Shown piece by piece: positions 50,461 through 63,193 of a stretch of DNA of 64,000 bases. The notes beneath the pieces were generated by a model that did no database searches, had not been told where the DNA came from, and saw nothing but the letters and a program-made list of their open reading frames with translations. The DNA lies in assembly GCA_949592205.1 (NCBI GenBank), contig CATIUR010000005.1, forward strand, positions 131,335,277-131,399,276. Direction: 5' to 3'. The DNA comes from Helichrysum umbraculigerum (taxonomy: Eukaryota > Streptophyta > Magnoliopsida > Asterales > Asteraceae). Within the stretch, counting starts at the first letter, position 1, and every line of letters starts with the position of its first letter. The translations under genes and the position numbers were made by a program.

Positions 50461-52098
50461 AATTAAAACATCATTTTTATTTTCCTAATCTTTCAACAAT
50501 TTATAATATATTTTTGAAAAAGACAAAACTCCATAACACAATAAAAGACAAAATTTTATACAAGTATACATGATCTAGTTAATTTAAATATTTAATACCC
50601 CGTATAAGAAAACATTATTTTCCTTATCTTTCGTTAATGTGAAGGGTTCATTAGTTAAGTATTCTTTTTCAATTGCAATTTGATATATTTATTTAAAATT
50701 TACTAATCATATAAAATTGTATTGTATCTAAATTTATAAAGAAAACTAAATACCCGTTTTCAAATTTAATAATATGCATTTTTTAAAAGTACTCCAGTAT
50801 TATTTAATTTTTGAAAAGGAAACAACTTGATAGTATTAGTTTTTTAGGTAAGTGTCTCTTAACGTATCTAACTTGCTTTAATTTTTGAAAAGGAAAAACT
50901 TGAAAGTGTTAGTTTTTTAGGTAAGTGTCTCTTAACGTATCTAACTTGCGTCCGATGTATATGTATATGCCCTACTTACGTTTGCTATATTGATGGATTC
51001 AACATTCAAAAGTATGTTTATTAGTATTTTGCTAATGTATCTTCTGTTTAAGGTGCTATGTGGCATTCGTAAAGGTTTACACATCATCGAAAGTACTACA
51101 AAATACATTAGAACACATTTTATGAAAGTTGAATGTATTAAAAATAGCAAACGTAAATAAGTACATGCAATAGACATTATATACATGTTAAATAGATTTT
51201 CTAGACACTAAACTTTAGTTTTTTAATATACAATTTTAATAGGATAGTATGATATGACTTTTAATCGGAAGGGACAAGGAGTATTAGGTAACCTTCATCG
51301 ATACGGTTCAAGTTGGGATGAAAAAACTATGAACCGTTAGATTAGATGTAAAAACGTGGTACAATCCTTTTCAAGCACCGTCACATTAAGCTAATTAAAA
51401 ACTGTCTTTTATTAAATAAATAAAAATAATGCTGGCACATGCATTACATGGGAATTATTTTTATTAACACCCACATACGTGTCTCGTATATCGAGTAAAA
51501 TAAAAAAATAATAATAATAAACTTGATATGCACCAAAAGATTAAGATGAGCTAAATTTGAGTTTGATTTGATTTAATAACTTATTATGTATGTTGAGAAA
51601 TATGACCTGGTTTGATTGAGGAAACACAAAACACAATAAACCTTAATGAAAGAATAAAAGAATACGTAGAATTAATGTGGTTATATCCATCGGTGTGATT
51701 GATATAATCACTGACAATAACCGAGTATCTTTTATTGATAATGACACCAAAAAATTTTGTGGCTTAAAGTTAATGAATGAGGGATTAAGTAATTATAGGG
51801 TAACTAAGTAATAGGGGTTTGTCAATGGTGATTGTATGTTGTACAATGGTGACTATCTAGCACCTTGCTAGTAGTTCTTATATATAATTTTCTGCCTTTC
51901 AAAAAAAAAAAAAAAAAATTATAGGGTAACTAATAATTATGGTTACTAAATAAAACACGTTTTGTTGTAACCACCCGAGATCGCGTCCCGAAACAATTCC
52001 ATGGCGTCGCAATCCCCCACTTTGCATTGCGAACTATTCACATCGCGTCACGATCTCCAACTTCACATTGCGACCAATTTCATCGCATGACGACCAAG
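50461..52098. other. AT-rich intergenic region
   Basis: No supported gene. Contains a direct duplication of about 60 bp (GTTAGTTTTTTAGGTAAGTGTCTCTTAACG..., about 50838 and 50908). A block rich in TCGCGTC and TGCGA motifs (51978-52090) resumes after the solo LTR at 54189-54262, so that LTR landed in an older repeat. Confidence 0.75.
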
Positions 52099-52103
52099 CT
52101 TTT

Positions 52104-54183
52104 TGTAACATCCACTCCTCGGGTCTAGTTGTATTTTTATATTTTCTGACTTTTAATATTTAATTCGTGTGTCAGAAAATAGTTCGGTGTTATTATTTGA
52201 AAATAATTGGTTAAAAAGTCACATAATTTATTATGACTAGTAAATTGTTAATTGTTTTAAATTAACCTAGTTGACGGTAAAATAAAATAATGTTTCCCCG
52301 CAAATGGTTTTTAAGTTCCAGACAATGATAAGTACGGGGGACAAAACTAGTACACATATTTCTAATATATGTGTGTAATACGTACTAAACTTCACCAAAA
52401 TTCCAGTATCATCGATTGAGAGCTAGAGAAAGATTGAAACCCTAAACTTAAACCTTAATCATCAATCTTTTGCAAAAATCAATTCATGTTCGTCTTGATA
52501 TATCACTCTGGCCGTACGTATACACCACAGGACTACTTGTAATCTTGAAAACAAGCTGTGAGTTGAAATTGAAGCCTTAAAACTTTGATTCAAGTTGCAA
52601 TAACGTGATTTGATCATCCTCTCATCCTTATAAACACTTTGTAAGTATTAATCTTTGAATTTCATAAACCCTAGAAATTGGGTTTTTGGGTATTTGATTG
52701 AATTAGGATGAGTAATGTTAAATTGAAGCTTGTAATGATGAAATAATGGTTAGTTGATGCCTAATTCATGATTTGTAATTGAAAACCTAACTTAGAAATG
52801 ATATAAATGAATGATGATCATGAATTAAGTTATGGTTTAGTTGATTATGCTATGATCAAAACTTTTAAGCTTGTGTTATTAGTACATAAGTGGATAAGTG
52901 TTGCTAATGATCATATTATGATTGATTAAAGATGATTGTGATTAACGATTTTTGAAGTTAATGATCTTGTAATGGTTTAATCATACCACTTGGTGATAAG
53001 TAAAGTGATTAAAGTGATATTGTGATCATAACTTGATAAATGATCGTGATTGGTAAACTATGAAGATTATAGTTACTAAGTGTGTTAAACATTGATAATG
53101 AGTTTGAAACAGAGATATTGATATAATATAATGATTCAAGTAATAACTCATTGAGATTTGGATTATGAACCATGTGATGTGATATTACACATGAGTTGAT
53201 TACTATGAATGAGTTACTAACTCATTTTGTTTAATTGTAATTCCAGATAAACAGAAGACTCAGTGACATTAGACTACTGAGTGGACAACTGGGGTATTCG
53301 GTGAGTGGATTTATAATCTCAGTGTGATTTAGTTGTAACAGGTTTGGTTACAACGGGTAACGTATTATTACTGTTTTATTATTGCCATGATGATTATGGT
53401 TGTTAGTAATAATACTGTTGATAGACTGTTTAGTCTGATATGTTAACCTAATTGAATATGTGATCACATGCTATATTTGGCCTTCGGGCATCAGTATTGA
53501 GGTCAACGCGATAGTTGAGTTTGGTTACTATTGAAATACGACAGGAATTTTCTTATACTTATCGTTAACAGGAAATTAGGTCGTATGTAATTAGTATCAA
53601 ACTATCGGTCTATTCTGTATTGGCCTTACAGATTGACGGTAAGTGTTCTTGGAGAATCCCCGGGTATTATGATATCTCCAGAGCCACCGATCCTCATTGA
53701 CATGTTATTATATTGAGATGTTATCTCATTGAAATAGAACTGTATGTTCTTAGCTGAAGGTTTCCCTAAGAACTCTAGATACTCTGTGATATTATGTACT
53801 TACGATGCTTTGATGTAAACAGTGTTGTTATGCTAAGTTGGGCTGTTGTTTATAGTTTCACTCACTTAGCGTTGAGCTAATTCCCCCCATTAACCCTTCT
53901 TGCAGGTTATAGATTGGATATTAGTTGGGCAAGAAGTCGGGTTGGATGGAATGTTTGGTGACAAAACTTTACTCTGATATCTGATTTGTATAAATCAGTG
54001 TTGTCTTTTAATTTCATATAACACCCAGTTTAATGTATTTTGGTTGTAATTCATAAGACTAGTTTGAATCTGGTTTTGAATTATCAGATTTTAAAGATGT
54101 TAATATTATAAGTTAAAATGTTGAAAAATGGACTGACGCTTCCAATGTATTAAATAATACGATTGTAAATGAGGGGTGTTAAT
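52104..54183. mobile_element. Solo LTR, same superfamily as 25216-27520
   Basis: Begins TGTAACATCCAC and ends GGGGTGTTAAT, flanked by CTTTT (52099-52103 and 54184-54188). No coding region. Shares with 25216-27520 the start, the GTTTGGTTACAACGGGTAA block, the stem-loop region (53508-53607) and the CTTCTTGCAGGTTAT block near the end. Diverged enough that they are different families or old copies. Confidence 0.85.
53508..53607. repeat. Long stem-loop in the solo LTR
   Basis: Nested arms CGATAGTT/AACTATCG-like, TACTA/TAGTA, ATACGAC/GTCGTAT and AATTTTCT/AGGAAATT close over a loop with TTATCGTTAAC. The equivalent region at 26871-26954 has different arms but the same loop. Confidence 0.75.
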
Positions 54184-54188
54184 CTTTT

Positions 54189-55292
54189 GATCAAAATCTT
54201 CCAAATTAAACCCATGATCACATGGCGATCAATACCCTTCGCGTCGCAATCCTTTTCCTGCCATTCAACTTAACTTTAATCGAATTCAAGTCACAACACG
54301 ACAATGTATTTAAAAGAACAATGATACAATAAGATAAAAAAAAAAGTCATGTTATAAACTTATAATCCGCTTTTGATTTCTTTTCTTTTATGTATAAAAT
54401 TAGTTATTTTAGTGCCTTTAGAGCTTAGGGTATACAATTCATTAAATTTACTTAACAATTAGTACTACGTTAATTAATTTACACATGTTTTCTAATCCGA
54501 AGCTATTTTCTTCGACTTTTGATATTATGAGAATGAAAATATTTGTGTATGTACACATGTCTAAATACGTGTCTAAGTGTAAATGTCAAAATTATTGATG
54601 AAGATAAGAAATATAAAAACAAGACAATTGTCAACTATGTATTAATCACTAATCATCTTTAGACATATGATTTAAAAACATATTAAAATCGATCATTACA
54701 TAACAATAGATCATGACACATTGAAAAAATCTTATTTGCCGAACAAAGAGACATGACACATATGATATTACTCATCATCTATTAGTTAAATGGAGATCTT
54801 TTTAAAAGACGCACACGCACACTCTCTACCACGAATATATACATCTGTCTCATCCAAGAACTTGAACTTACAACCTTATAGTCGAAAGGACACTTGGATA
54901 TCGCCCCGGACCAATTCCAAAACTTACTTCCTAATCCTATGAAAATTAATGAATCGAAATCTTATAAACTTGTTCGCAATAAACTCAAACACGATTCACT
55001 TTATTTTACACTTTTGAGCTCAAACTAATAATTCAAATTAAAAACTATGGTTAATCCTTTTTGATAATATAAAGAATAACATAAATAAATATAGATTCTA
55101 GATTTTGACCGTCTACGTGAGGATTGGAAAACGCGAGGCTTATCCATTCAAAAATCCTCGTCAGCAACGTGGCATGTCTCAATCAAGATCTGCAAAAGAA
55201 AAGTCATGTCCGTTCAGATGAATCCACGTGTCAGTACAATTGTTGTCACGGACGCACAGGATAACTTCTTTTTCTTTAATTAAGGTATATAA
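54189..55292. other. AT-rich intergenic region
   Basis: No supported gene. A tRNA-like scrap (about 54855-54910; minus-strand GTAAGTTCAAGTTC) may be a SINE remnant. CCACGTGTCA (about 55226), an ABRE/G-box-like element, lies close to the small frame below. Confidence 0.6.
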
Positions 55293-55322
55293 TTGGTGAC
55301 GCATCACTCCCTATCTTTCCGG

Positions 55323-55475
55323 ATGAAAGGAGATATGGGCACCGGGTCCTCCCGGTACGCTACTTCCCCAACATTATCATTCTTATTTTTCCTTTTCACA
55401 TTTATCTATCTTTTAAGTTTTATCATCGTATCATTAAAATTAAATTTTACCTCATTTTTAGGTCTTGAATTGTGA
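55323..55475 (+). CDS. Small hydrophobic ORF, doubtful
   Basis: Fifty codons, starting MKGDMGTGSSRYATSPTL, then one long hydrophobic stretch (LSFLFFLFTFIYLLSFIIV) that would be a membrane helix or signal anchor. The stop comes directly before a different, AGCTT-rich repetitive stretch at about 55480. It could therefore be the first exon of a gene cut off by an insertion, or chance. Not recognised. Confidence 0.2.
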   Translation: MKGDMGTGSSRYATSPTLSFLFFLFTFIYLLSFIIVSLKLNFTSFLGLEL

Positions 55476-55479
55476 TTGG

Positions 55480-57083
55480 CATATTAGCTTATATGAGCTT
55501 AAGCTTCTAGTATTGTTTGGTTAACAAAAATTTAAAAGCTGATTGAAAAAATAAGCTCGAGATATATAAGCTATTAAAATTTAGAAGTAGCTTTTTAAAA
55601 TAAGCTCGAAGCTTATAAAGGCGGAAAAATATATAAGCAACAAAACAAAACAAGGTCAAGAATACACCACCACCCCATCTACAAGATGTAAAAAAAGGGG
55701 GCACAAACAACAAAATCTCAAAATACAAACCGAAGACCAAATGAAACCACCATTACACTGACCATATACAAAGCCAACAAACTACAACTAAAATGAAAAA
55801 GACCATCACCAAAAAAGCTAATCAACGCCAGGAATTGAAGCAAGCATAGAAGGACAAGAAGGACCACTCCACCCACATCATGAGTCCATGAGAGATCCAT
55901 AACATCTTCTTTAACCAAACCAGAATCCGAAACCAATCTTTTTCATGTACTTTAGAACTACTAATAACTCCATGAAGGACAAATTAATGCAGCTACACAC
56001 ATAACACAATACATAATCACCATATTGTCCCAACCTCCAATACGCCCAAGCCAATAGACAAACACGATCACATTCCAACAATGAGAATTTACTTAAATAC
56101 CCTAATATACATTATTTATCATATACTTTTCACGTCCTTTTATGTCAATTCACATCTTTATGCTCCAGCTAGTTTGCAGTATATAACAATATGCTCCGGC
56201 TTAAAAAATAAGTCAACCAGCTCCATCTATAAGCTTACAGCTCCAGCTACAAGCTAGTTTTATAAAACACACCCTATAGCATTAAAATTTTTATGTCATG
56301 GGAATGTTTGGTACGTAATATGTCAAAGCGTAGATCTAAAAGAAGCAGTTGACCCCTTTAGAAATTCAAAATTACATAATTTTAGAAATTAGTGAAAAAT
56401 AAGAAATTTGCATCTTCAAAATAATAGAAAAGAAAAAAAAGATCGCCCCTTTATATAAAATATCTTAGTTCCACCTCTACAATATAACTATGAAAAAAAA
56501 ATAGTGAAGGCAAACCCTCTAGTCGAGTTATCTAGTTTTAGGCTAGTAAAGTCCGTTATTGGGAGAGTTAACCCGAAGATTCGTCAATGGGCACTTATAA
56601 TGATTTAATATTACTTTTTAAAAGATTAAAGTATATTTTATACATCTCATTTAAGATGTCCAGATTACTAGTTTGAGTTGTCATAAAATAAATGTACATT
56701 TTTGATGTTTAACTAATCAAAATGGTCGATAAGTGGTAAAAATGTAACTTTAATAGATAACATTGTAATAGCTGCATATTTCTTAAATTATGTGCATTTT
56801 CAAAATGGAAATTTTGATTGGAATAAATGAAGTATTTTTGATGTTATGAAAGAAAAATGAGTTTACTTGCTTATTAAAAATAAATAAGTTCTATTAGGCA
56901 CAAACCCATTGAAATTTAAAAGGAGCATGATTAAATTCGAATGTTAAATTTCTTTTGGCCGTAATCGGTTAATTGAATTAACTGCTTTATATACTGTCGT
57001 TAATCAAATTAACCAAATTAACAAATGCGGTTATTAATCGAACCAGAAGGTTAAAAATGTTGATTAACCACAATCTTAGATAT
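55480..57083. other. Intergenic; AGCTT-rich transposon-like segment 55480-56280
   Basis: The segment 55480-56280 has many AAGCTT/GCTTATA motifs near both edges and ends with AAAACACACCCTATAG, like the end of a hAT-type MITE. The matching left end was not found. The remainder is AT-rich without genes. Confidence 0.35.
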
Positions 57084-57120
57084 GGGGCGGTTTTCATTCA
57101 TATTCGCTTTTAACCGCCCC
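57084..57120. repeat. Perfect GGGGCGGTT/AACCGCCCC inverted repeat
   Basis: Nine-base GC-rich arms around a 19-nt AT-rich spacer. It is preceded (56960-57060) by many GGTTAAT/ATTAACC motifs in both directions, as in the subterminal region of a DNA transposon. Confidence 0.7.
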
Positions 57121-58249
57121 AAGCTCCGTTAATAAGACATGAGATTTTTTATCCATTTCTTAGGTGGCCACATGTGCGTATATTATAATTTTGATTATAA
57201 TCAAAATGATTACACGACCTAATGAACCCCATTGTTTTTTCTTCATATTTTAGCGTGTCAATTAACAAAATCACGTGGATGATTTTTTTATTACTTAACG
57301 TGTCTATTTTTCTCATCTCATTTAGTTAAATACATTTAATTACCGAGGCATTATTATTGGAGTACAACGTTATAAATGATGTCACCCAAGATTAAATCAA
57401 GCATATGCTTTGTGAACTCTTTAATTATTCTTATATATATTTTTGTCGTTGCAAATTTCCTTTTTTTAGAAAAGCAATCCTACATTATCATCGTTATGAA
57501 AATAATAATTAGAGAATGATTGATAAGATTGTTGATTTGGGCATGATGATTTCAACATTTTGGATCATGTGAAATAGAATATACTCCAAAATGAGAAGAA
57601 ATATACCAAAAGTCTGAATCAGTGACATCTCGATCGAATAAGCCATCAGAAATCAAAATCAAAAATGGCATATATACAATGAGATATGCTAAATGCGAAT
57701 ATCGCCATTATTAGATGGTAAATAATAAAGTATTTGTCGAGATTTTAACAAGTACATGTCAAGACGTACAAGTTTTATGAGAGAAATATATAAGAAGTTA
57801 ATTATTTTAGATATTGTTTTTATTATAAATTATAAATAAAAGTAAATGATAATAACATCCTGTCAATAAGAAATTTCACGGACATTTAATAAATTTATAA
57901 TTTTCTTTTTAATCAAAGATCTCATTTAATTAATATATATAAGTTTCAGTGAATTAAATGTAAACATTAAATGAATTTATATATAATTTTGAAGTAATAA
58001 GAAAATTCCCGACTTCGATTAATATATTTAATTTATGTTAATGACAGCCCTTAAGAATGTCATTATCATTTCTCTATAAATAATATCGATGACTAAGTAG
58101 TAAACACCTCAAACATATTTTAATCACTTCTATGTTTCTAGAACTCAATTATTATCATCTCAATAATGCTCCATCACATGCATTATGATTCTATGTTAAT
58201 TTTTCTTCCTAAATCAGGTATTTAATGAGTACTTTATGTCTCTACAAAT
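57121..58249. other. AT-rich intergenic region
   Basis: I see no gene, RNA gene or complete mobile element here. Confidence 0.7.
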
Positions 58250-58500
58250 AAATTAGAGGTATTAACATGTGAAATAGTAAGAAATTATAGTACATGCAGT
58301 TTGTTGCACGGTTATTTCACTGTAAAAAGATATAATTAACATGTGAAATAGTAAGAAATAAATTAGAGGTATTAACATGTGAAATAGTAAGAAATTATAG
58401 TACATGCAGTTTGTTGCACGGTTATTTCACTGTAAAAAGATATAATTAACATATAAAGAGATAAAAGATGATATAATTAACATATAAAGAGATAAAAGAT
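58250..58500. repeat. 110-bp tandem duplication followed by 31-bp tandem duplication
   Basis: AAATTAGAGGTATTAACATG begins at 58250 and again at 58360, and the copies look identical. It is followed by two copies of GATATAATTAACATATAAAG (about 58439 and 58470). The near identity points to recent slippage or unequal exchange. Confidence 0.9.
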
Positions 58501-58528
58501 GAAAAACAAGTACACTTGTTAAATGTTA

Positions 58529-58789
58529 CTCCATATATCCGTCCGAATACAATTGTTCTGTTTTGACTTTTTGAAGTATTTCTTTTTCAATTTTGATCTA
58601 TAAATTTTTGTTTCTATTATATAATACTTGATGAAAATTATAGCAATGAAAATATGTAAATCCCAATCCATTCATATATTTTGCATCAATCAAGTATTAT
58701 ATAACACAAATAAATATATTTAAAGTGAAAGTTGAAAAAAAAAAGACTTAAAAAGTTAAAACTGGACAATTATTTTAGGACGGATGTAG
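58529..58789. mobile_element. Stowaway-type MITE
   Basis: 261 bp with ends CTCCATATATCCGTCC and, in reverse, CTACATCCGTCC, followed inward by the usual TTGTYC phrase. Flanked by the TA target expected of Tc1/mariner Stowaway elements. AT-rich, no coding sequence. Confidence 0.8.
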
Positions 58790-59579
58790 TACCTAAAATT
58801 AGAGGTGGTGTTAGGTAATTTGAATTTATTTTGACCCCTTGAATTTTGGCAAAAATACAAGTTTTAATGCATGTCTAAAGTCTTAACAAAAGCTCTAAAT
58901 GATTCCGTTAGCAAAATCCAATTTATTAATACTCCTAAAAAAAGTTCTTTTGAATAAGTTTGGATTCAGGGGGCAACTGTTCCTTCTAAATTTACACAAG
59001 GTAGTTATCTTTTGAGTATTTACTAAAGTAACATTATCGATCTATAAACTTATTAATTAAGTACATAGTAACCACTAAAAGAAACATTAAAAGAAACGTA
59101 CGCTTATCAAGTATATCATATACTCTATTCGTTTCAGTCGAAGTGTACACTTTGATTATGTTTACAATTATAGAATTCTTCAAATACTACACTTTTTACC
59201 AATCAAATTACACATCTAAATACTAAAATGTTTTTTGATTGATTGTTATATAAAATAGATACTTAGTTGTGACAACATAAAATATTAATGTTGACACTTG
59301 TTGTTGGATGCCGGAGTAATAGTCCAGGTTCAATGCATCCTCCACTACTTGGGAGTGAGATTATGTACCAAATCAAGGACGTAACTCGTCGTTACCGTAG
59401 AATCCTAAATATCGTCCTCATTCAATGCACCTTGAGAGTAGAAATTACAACTAGACTAGATGCATACGAGTATATACTTAGAAATGTGAGTGTAATTTTA
59501 AAGATTTTATATAATGGGTTTGTTTGGAATGGGTATCCGAGGGTTTTTAGGGGCTTGAATTTCTACCTTTAATAAGTCT
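58790..59579. other. AT-rich intergenic region
   Basis: One 94-codon frame (59288-59572) shows no domain and no promoter context, so it is not called. Confidence 0.7.
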
Positions 59580-60325
59580 AAGGGTCTGTTTGGTAAAATA
59601 GGCTGTAGCTGTAGCTATAGCTAGCTGTAACTTTGAAGTGTAAAATGACATATAAGGACATCAATATAAAATAAATGATAACAAAGCTAAAAACAAATTT
59701 AACAAATAATTCACTTTATAAATAAAGTACTTTATCGAATGAAAACATAGTATTCTTTCATTTTAGAAACAATATTAAGATAATATTGCACAAACATATA
59801 CAGATAATATATGAAATTTCAAACTGAAAGAACTTTTTTAAAATTAAAAATATACAATATATTTATAAAAATGAAAAAAGAAAAGAGAAAAAGAACATTA
59901 GAGTCTTATAATTTAAAAAATTATGATGTTACATAAATGTAAGTCTTGTGGCTTATGTTTGGTTACAAAATGCATGTAAAGGCGTAAAGCAACAAAATAA
60001 ATATTTAGAAGAGGAATCTATGAAGAATTGAGTAATGAATATATGGGCAAATTGGAAAGTCGGTTTAAAGGAAGAGATGGAGAAAAAATGGGAATTTATA
60101 TGCAATTTGTGTGATTAGGAAGGGTATTAAAGTAATTGGCCATTTGAAAAGCTTCATCCACTTTTGAACGCTACTTGTATTATCGTTGGAATTAGGAGCT
60201 TTCCATTTAGTTTAAAAGCTTAAAGCTTGTATTACCAAACAAAACTTTTACTGTATTTAGTAGGAGCTTTTATTTCAAAATTAAAAGCTTAAAGCTCCGA
60301 AAAACTCTTTGTTAAACAGAGCCTT
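59580..60325. mobile_element. hAT-type MITE, degraded
   Basis: Ends TAAGGGTCTGTTTGG and, in reverse, TAAGGCTCTGTTTAAC, with subterminal TAGCTGTAGCTATAG and AAAGCTT motifs. This matches the GGGTCTGTTTGG ends of plant hAT MITEs. A target duplication is not recognisable. Confidence 0.6.
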
Positions 60326-61137
60326 AGCTCGTTGTTATCAAACACATCCAATGTCTATAGTAAAATATTGGTGATTTGAATAAAGAGGAGAGATTAAATG
60401 AAATCAATGCATCGAAAAATGTATAAGTATGTCTTTTTACTTAATCTTATACGTACAATTATGACATTACTCTTCCAATTATATGCACAAATAATGCTCA
60501 TCGGAACATTAATTCAAATCGATGATATTGTTTTATTGGTGTGTTTACAATGAGTTTGAACGTAGTCTTGTTTTAGTCATCATCGTCATATTTTTGTTAT
60601 CTTGTACTCGATGGATATCTATTTGATCATGATTCACACATCGTCTATGTTCAATGCACCTAAAATACTTTATAGTATCATTAATTGTTATTCATATCAC
60701 GTTCTCAATTTTATTGTAAAATCGATAAGACGTCAAGATATGCTTAATATTTATAGGCTTGGTTAGTGCCATAGTGGTTAATCACTTGATCCATAATTTT
60801 TTTTGTTAGGGAATCATAAAAACCTTTTCATTTTAGGAATGTACTAAAGTAGTAAATTTTCTAAAGTAGCAAATGTAATCCTAAATCTCATTTTAAGAAT
60901 TTTTGTCAAAAAAGTTATACAAACACACATTTTGAGACCTTTATAAATTGAAGGATTTGAGCAATCGACAATCTCGTACACCCTAAAGACGACACTGAGT
61001 TTATGTTGGTTGGGCCGAAAGTCTAAGTTTATTTGTTTATCTAATGAAATGTTAAATATTATCAATTATCAAAACTTTATTTATGAATATAGCTAGAGTG
61101 TGTCAGTGTGATGATGTAAATTTTTTCTAAACTATAA
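60326..61137. other. AT-rich intergenic region
   Basis: No supported gene or complete element. Confidence 0.7.
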
Positions 61138-61268
61138 GGGCAATGATATTTACACCACCATATTTGATAAATCCACCACAAGAGTGCATTGACAGATTGT
61201 ACTGTACAACCTGTTAAAGCACACTTATGGTGGATTTATCAAATATGATGGTGGAAATATCACCACCC
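61138..61268. mobile_element. MULE-type MITE with perfect 9-bp target duplication
   Basis: 131 bp. Inverted ends extend about 45 bp (left GATATTTACACCACC, right in reverse GATATTTCCACCATC) and share TTTGATAAATCCACCA. Flanked by AAACTATAA on both sides (61129-61137 and 61269-61277). Same family as 39466-39597. Confidence 0.9.
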
Positions 61269-62308
61269 AAACTATAACTTATTACAATCTTAAACTATAA
61301 AAACCTATTATAATGATGCTACCTTTTGTTTTATTTTTAGACTTTTATGATAATAGTTTACATTTGCCTCCTACAAAGTATTATAATCCTCATATAATTA
61401 ACAAATAAATCTATTTATCAATTCATCTATCCGACTATCCATATCTGTAACTATATCTATATCTATCCATGTATAAATCAAGGTTTTCACAAGATGATGT
61501 ATCAACTTTATTTGTGTAACACCTCGCAAAATTTAACGCGATTAATTACTTTAATCCCACTTGCATTATTAGGCTAATTCCCTACTTGAGTGAATTCACA
61601 ACATATTTTAGAGGTAAGTCTAGCATAGCCCAACTAGATAATACGCGTAGTATTACGTATTCGTAATTAGTTGTAATTACGTACTGAACAAATTGAAAAC
61701 AAACGCGACAAAAACATACGACTGTTGGTGAACAAAATTATTTAATAAAACAAAGATTAAAAATCTTATAATTAAATTAAAATGGTCTTATAAAATATCA
61801 TAATTAAAAAGGTAACAAAATACGTATTTGAAAATATACATGTTAAAAAGATTTGTATTTAACGATCGAGCAAACAAACACGGGACAAAAACACAGGAGA
61901 TGAAGTGGGACAAAACCACCTCCCATCTCCATTCTTCCTTTCATTTTCATTTCACCACACCCAAAAACACCTACAAACTCTCTCCACCCAAATTCTATCA
62001 AATTTTCGGATTCGCAAACCAACCAACAAAAGTTACATTTTCGGAATCCTCGCGAGCTAAGGAACAACATTAACAAAAGCCGTATCATCATCTTCTTCCT
62101 CATTTGGTCCCGATTCGCAATTGTAAGAAATTTCTAAAAACTTAGATTTACTCGTTTTTATGTGTTATATGGGTGTAATATTGAATCTACAACTTTGTTT
62201 TAACTATATAATGGAAGAAATCAAGGTTTTATGGCCGGAAAACGGGTTAAAATCGGGTTTTTGGTCGGAAAATCACGGCAGTCGCTGCTACTGCCTGGGT
62301 GCTCATCT

Positions 62309-62555
62309 TTGCGACACAACGACTGTGTCGCATATTGTGTCGCATAAACCATCCATGCGACACAACCATTGTGTCGCATGTTGTGTCGTATAAATCATAT
62401 TATGTCGTAGCTTATGTCGTACCTTGTGTCGCTATTGAATTAGCATCGATCGCCTATGCGACACAACCCTTGTGTCGCATAGCCCTTGTGTCGCACTCTT
62501 ATGCGACACAATCATTGTGTCGCATAACCACATTAGTGTCGCATCATGTGTCGCA
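62309..62555. repeat. TGCGACACAA palindrome array
   Basis: Four near-perfect palindromes: TGCGACACA/TGTGTCGCA around ACGAC, then ATGCGACACAA/TTGTGTCGCAT around CCA, CCC and TCA. About eight further single TGTGTCGCA or TGTCGTA sites are scattered between them. Confidence 0.9.
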
Positions 62556-63193
62556 GAAAATAGAAATATTGCAAACTCTTTTTACACCAAGTGTCGAACT
62601 TAACCGATAACGAATACTTACATACGATACTATATGTGAACTTTACCAACATTACAAACACGCTATTTTATTGAAATTAAGATTTCAAACTATCACCAAC
62701 GAGTCGTATACATTTTCACAAACAACGAAATGCAAACGTTTAACAAACACTTTGAATATAACTTGGTTGTACAAACACTAACATGGATGATTAACTTAGA
62801 CATCCACATACTTATTAAATCTCGTACGTTTAGGAGATTCTGGACTGTAATTGGGCTTAGGTTGCTAGCACTCGCACAACTACTTAACTCAACAGGTGAG
62901 TTCACAGCCCCTACTTTTACTGTTTTGAACTACTTTGGGGTGGAAAACATAGTCAACTGCTTTACTGATTTACTGATTGCCATAACTGCTTTTATTATAT
63001 GATTAGTTATCATACTGCTTACTCGAACAATTAGAGTACTTGAACTGTTAAACTGCTATACAAACTATCACATAACTGCCTTTGGCACACTTACACAAAC
63101 TGCTTATAACTGCGGACAACTACTACAACTGTCCGTACGACATGGTATTCCAAACAAAAACTATTAACACTATGTGAAACAAATTCTGTATCT

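Noticed and set aside
59288..59572. 94-codon plus-strand frame
   Set aside because: No recognisable domain, flanked by AT-rich repeat DNA, no promoter or splice context.
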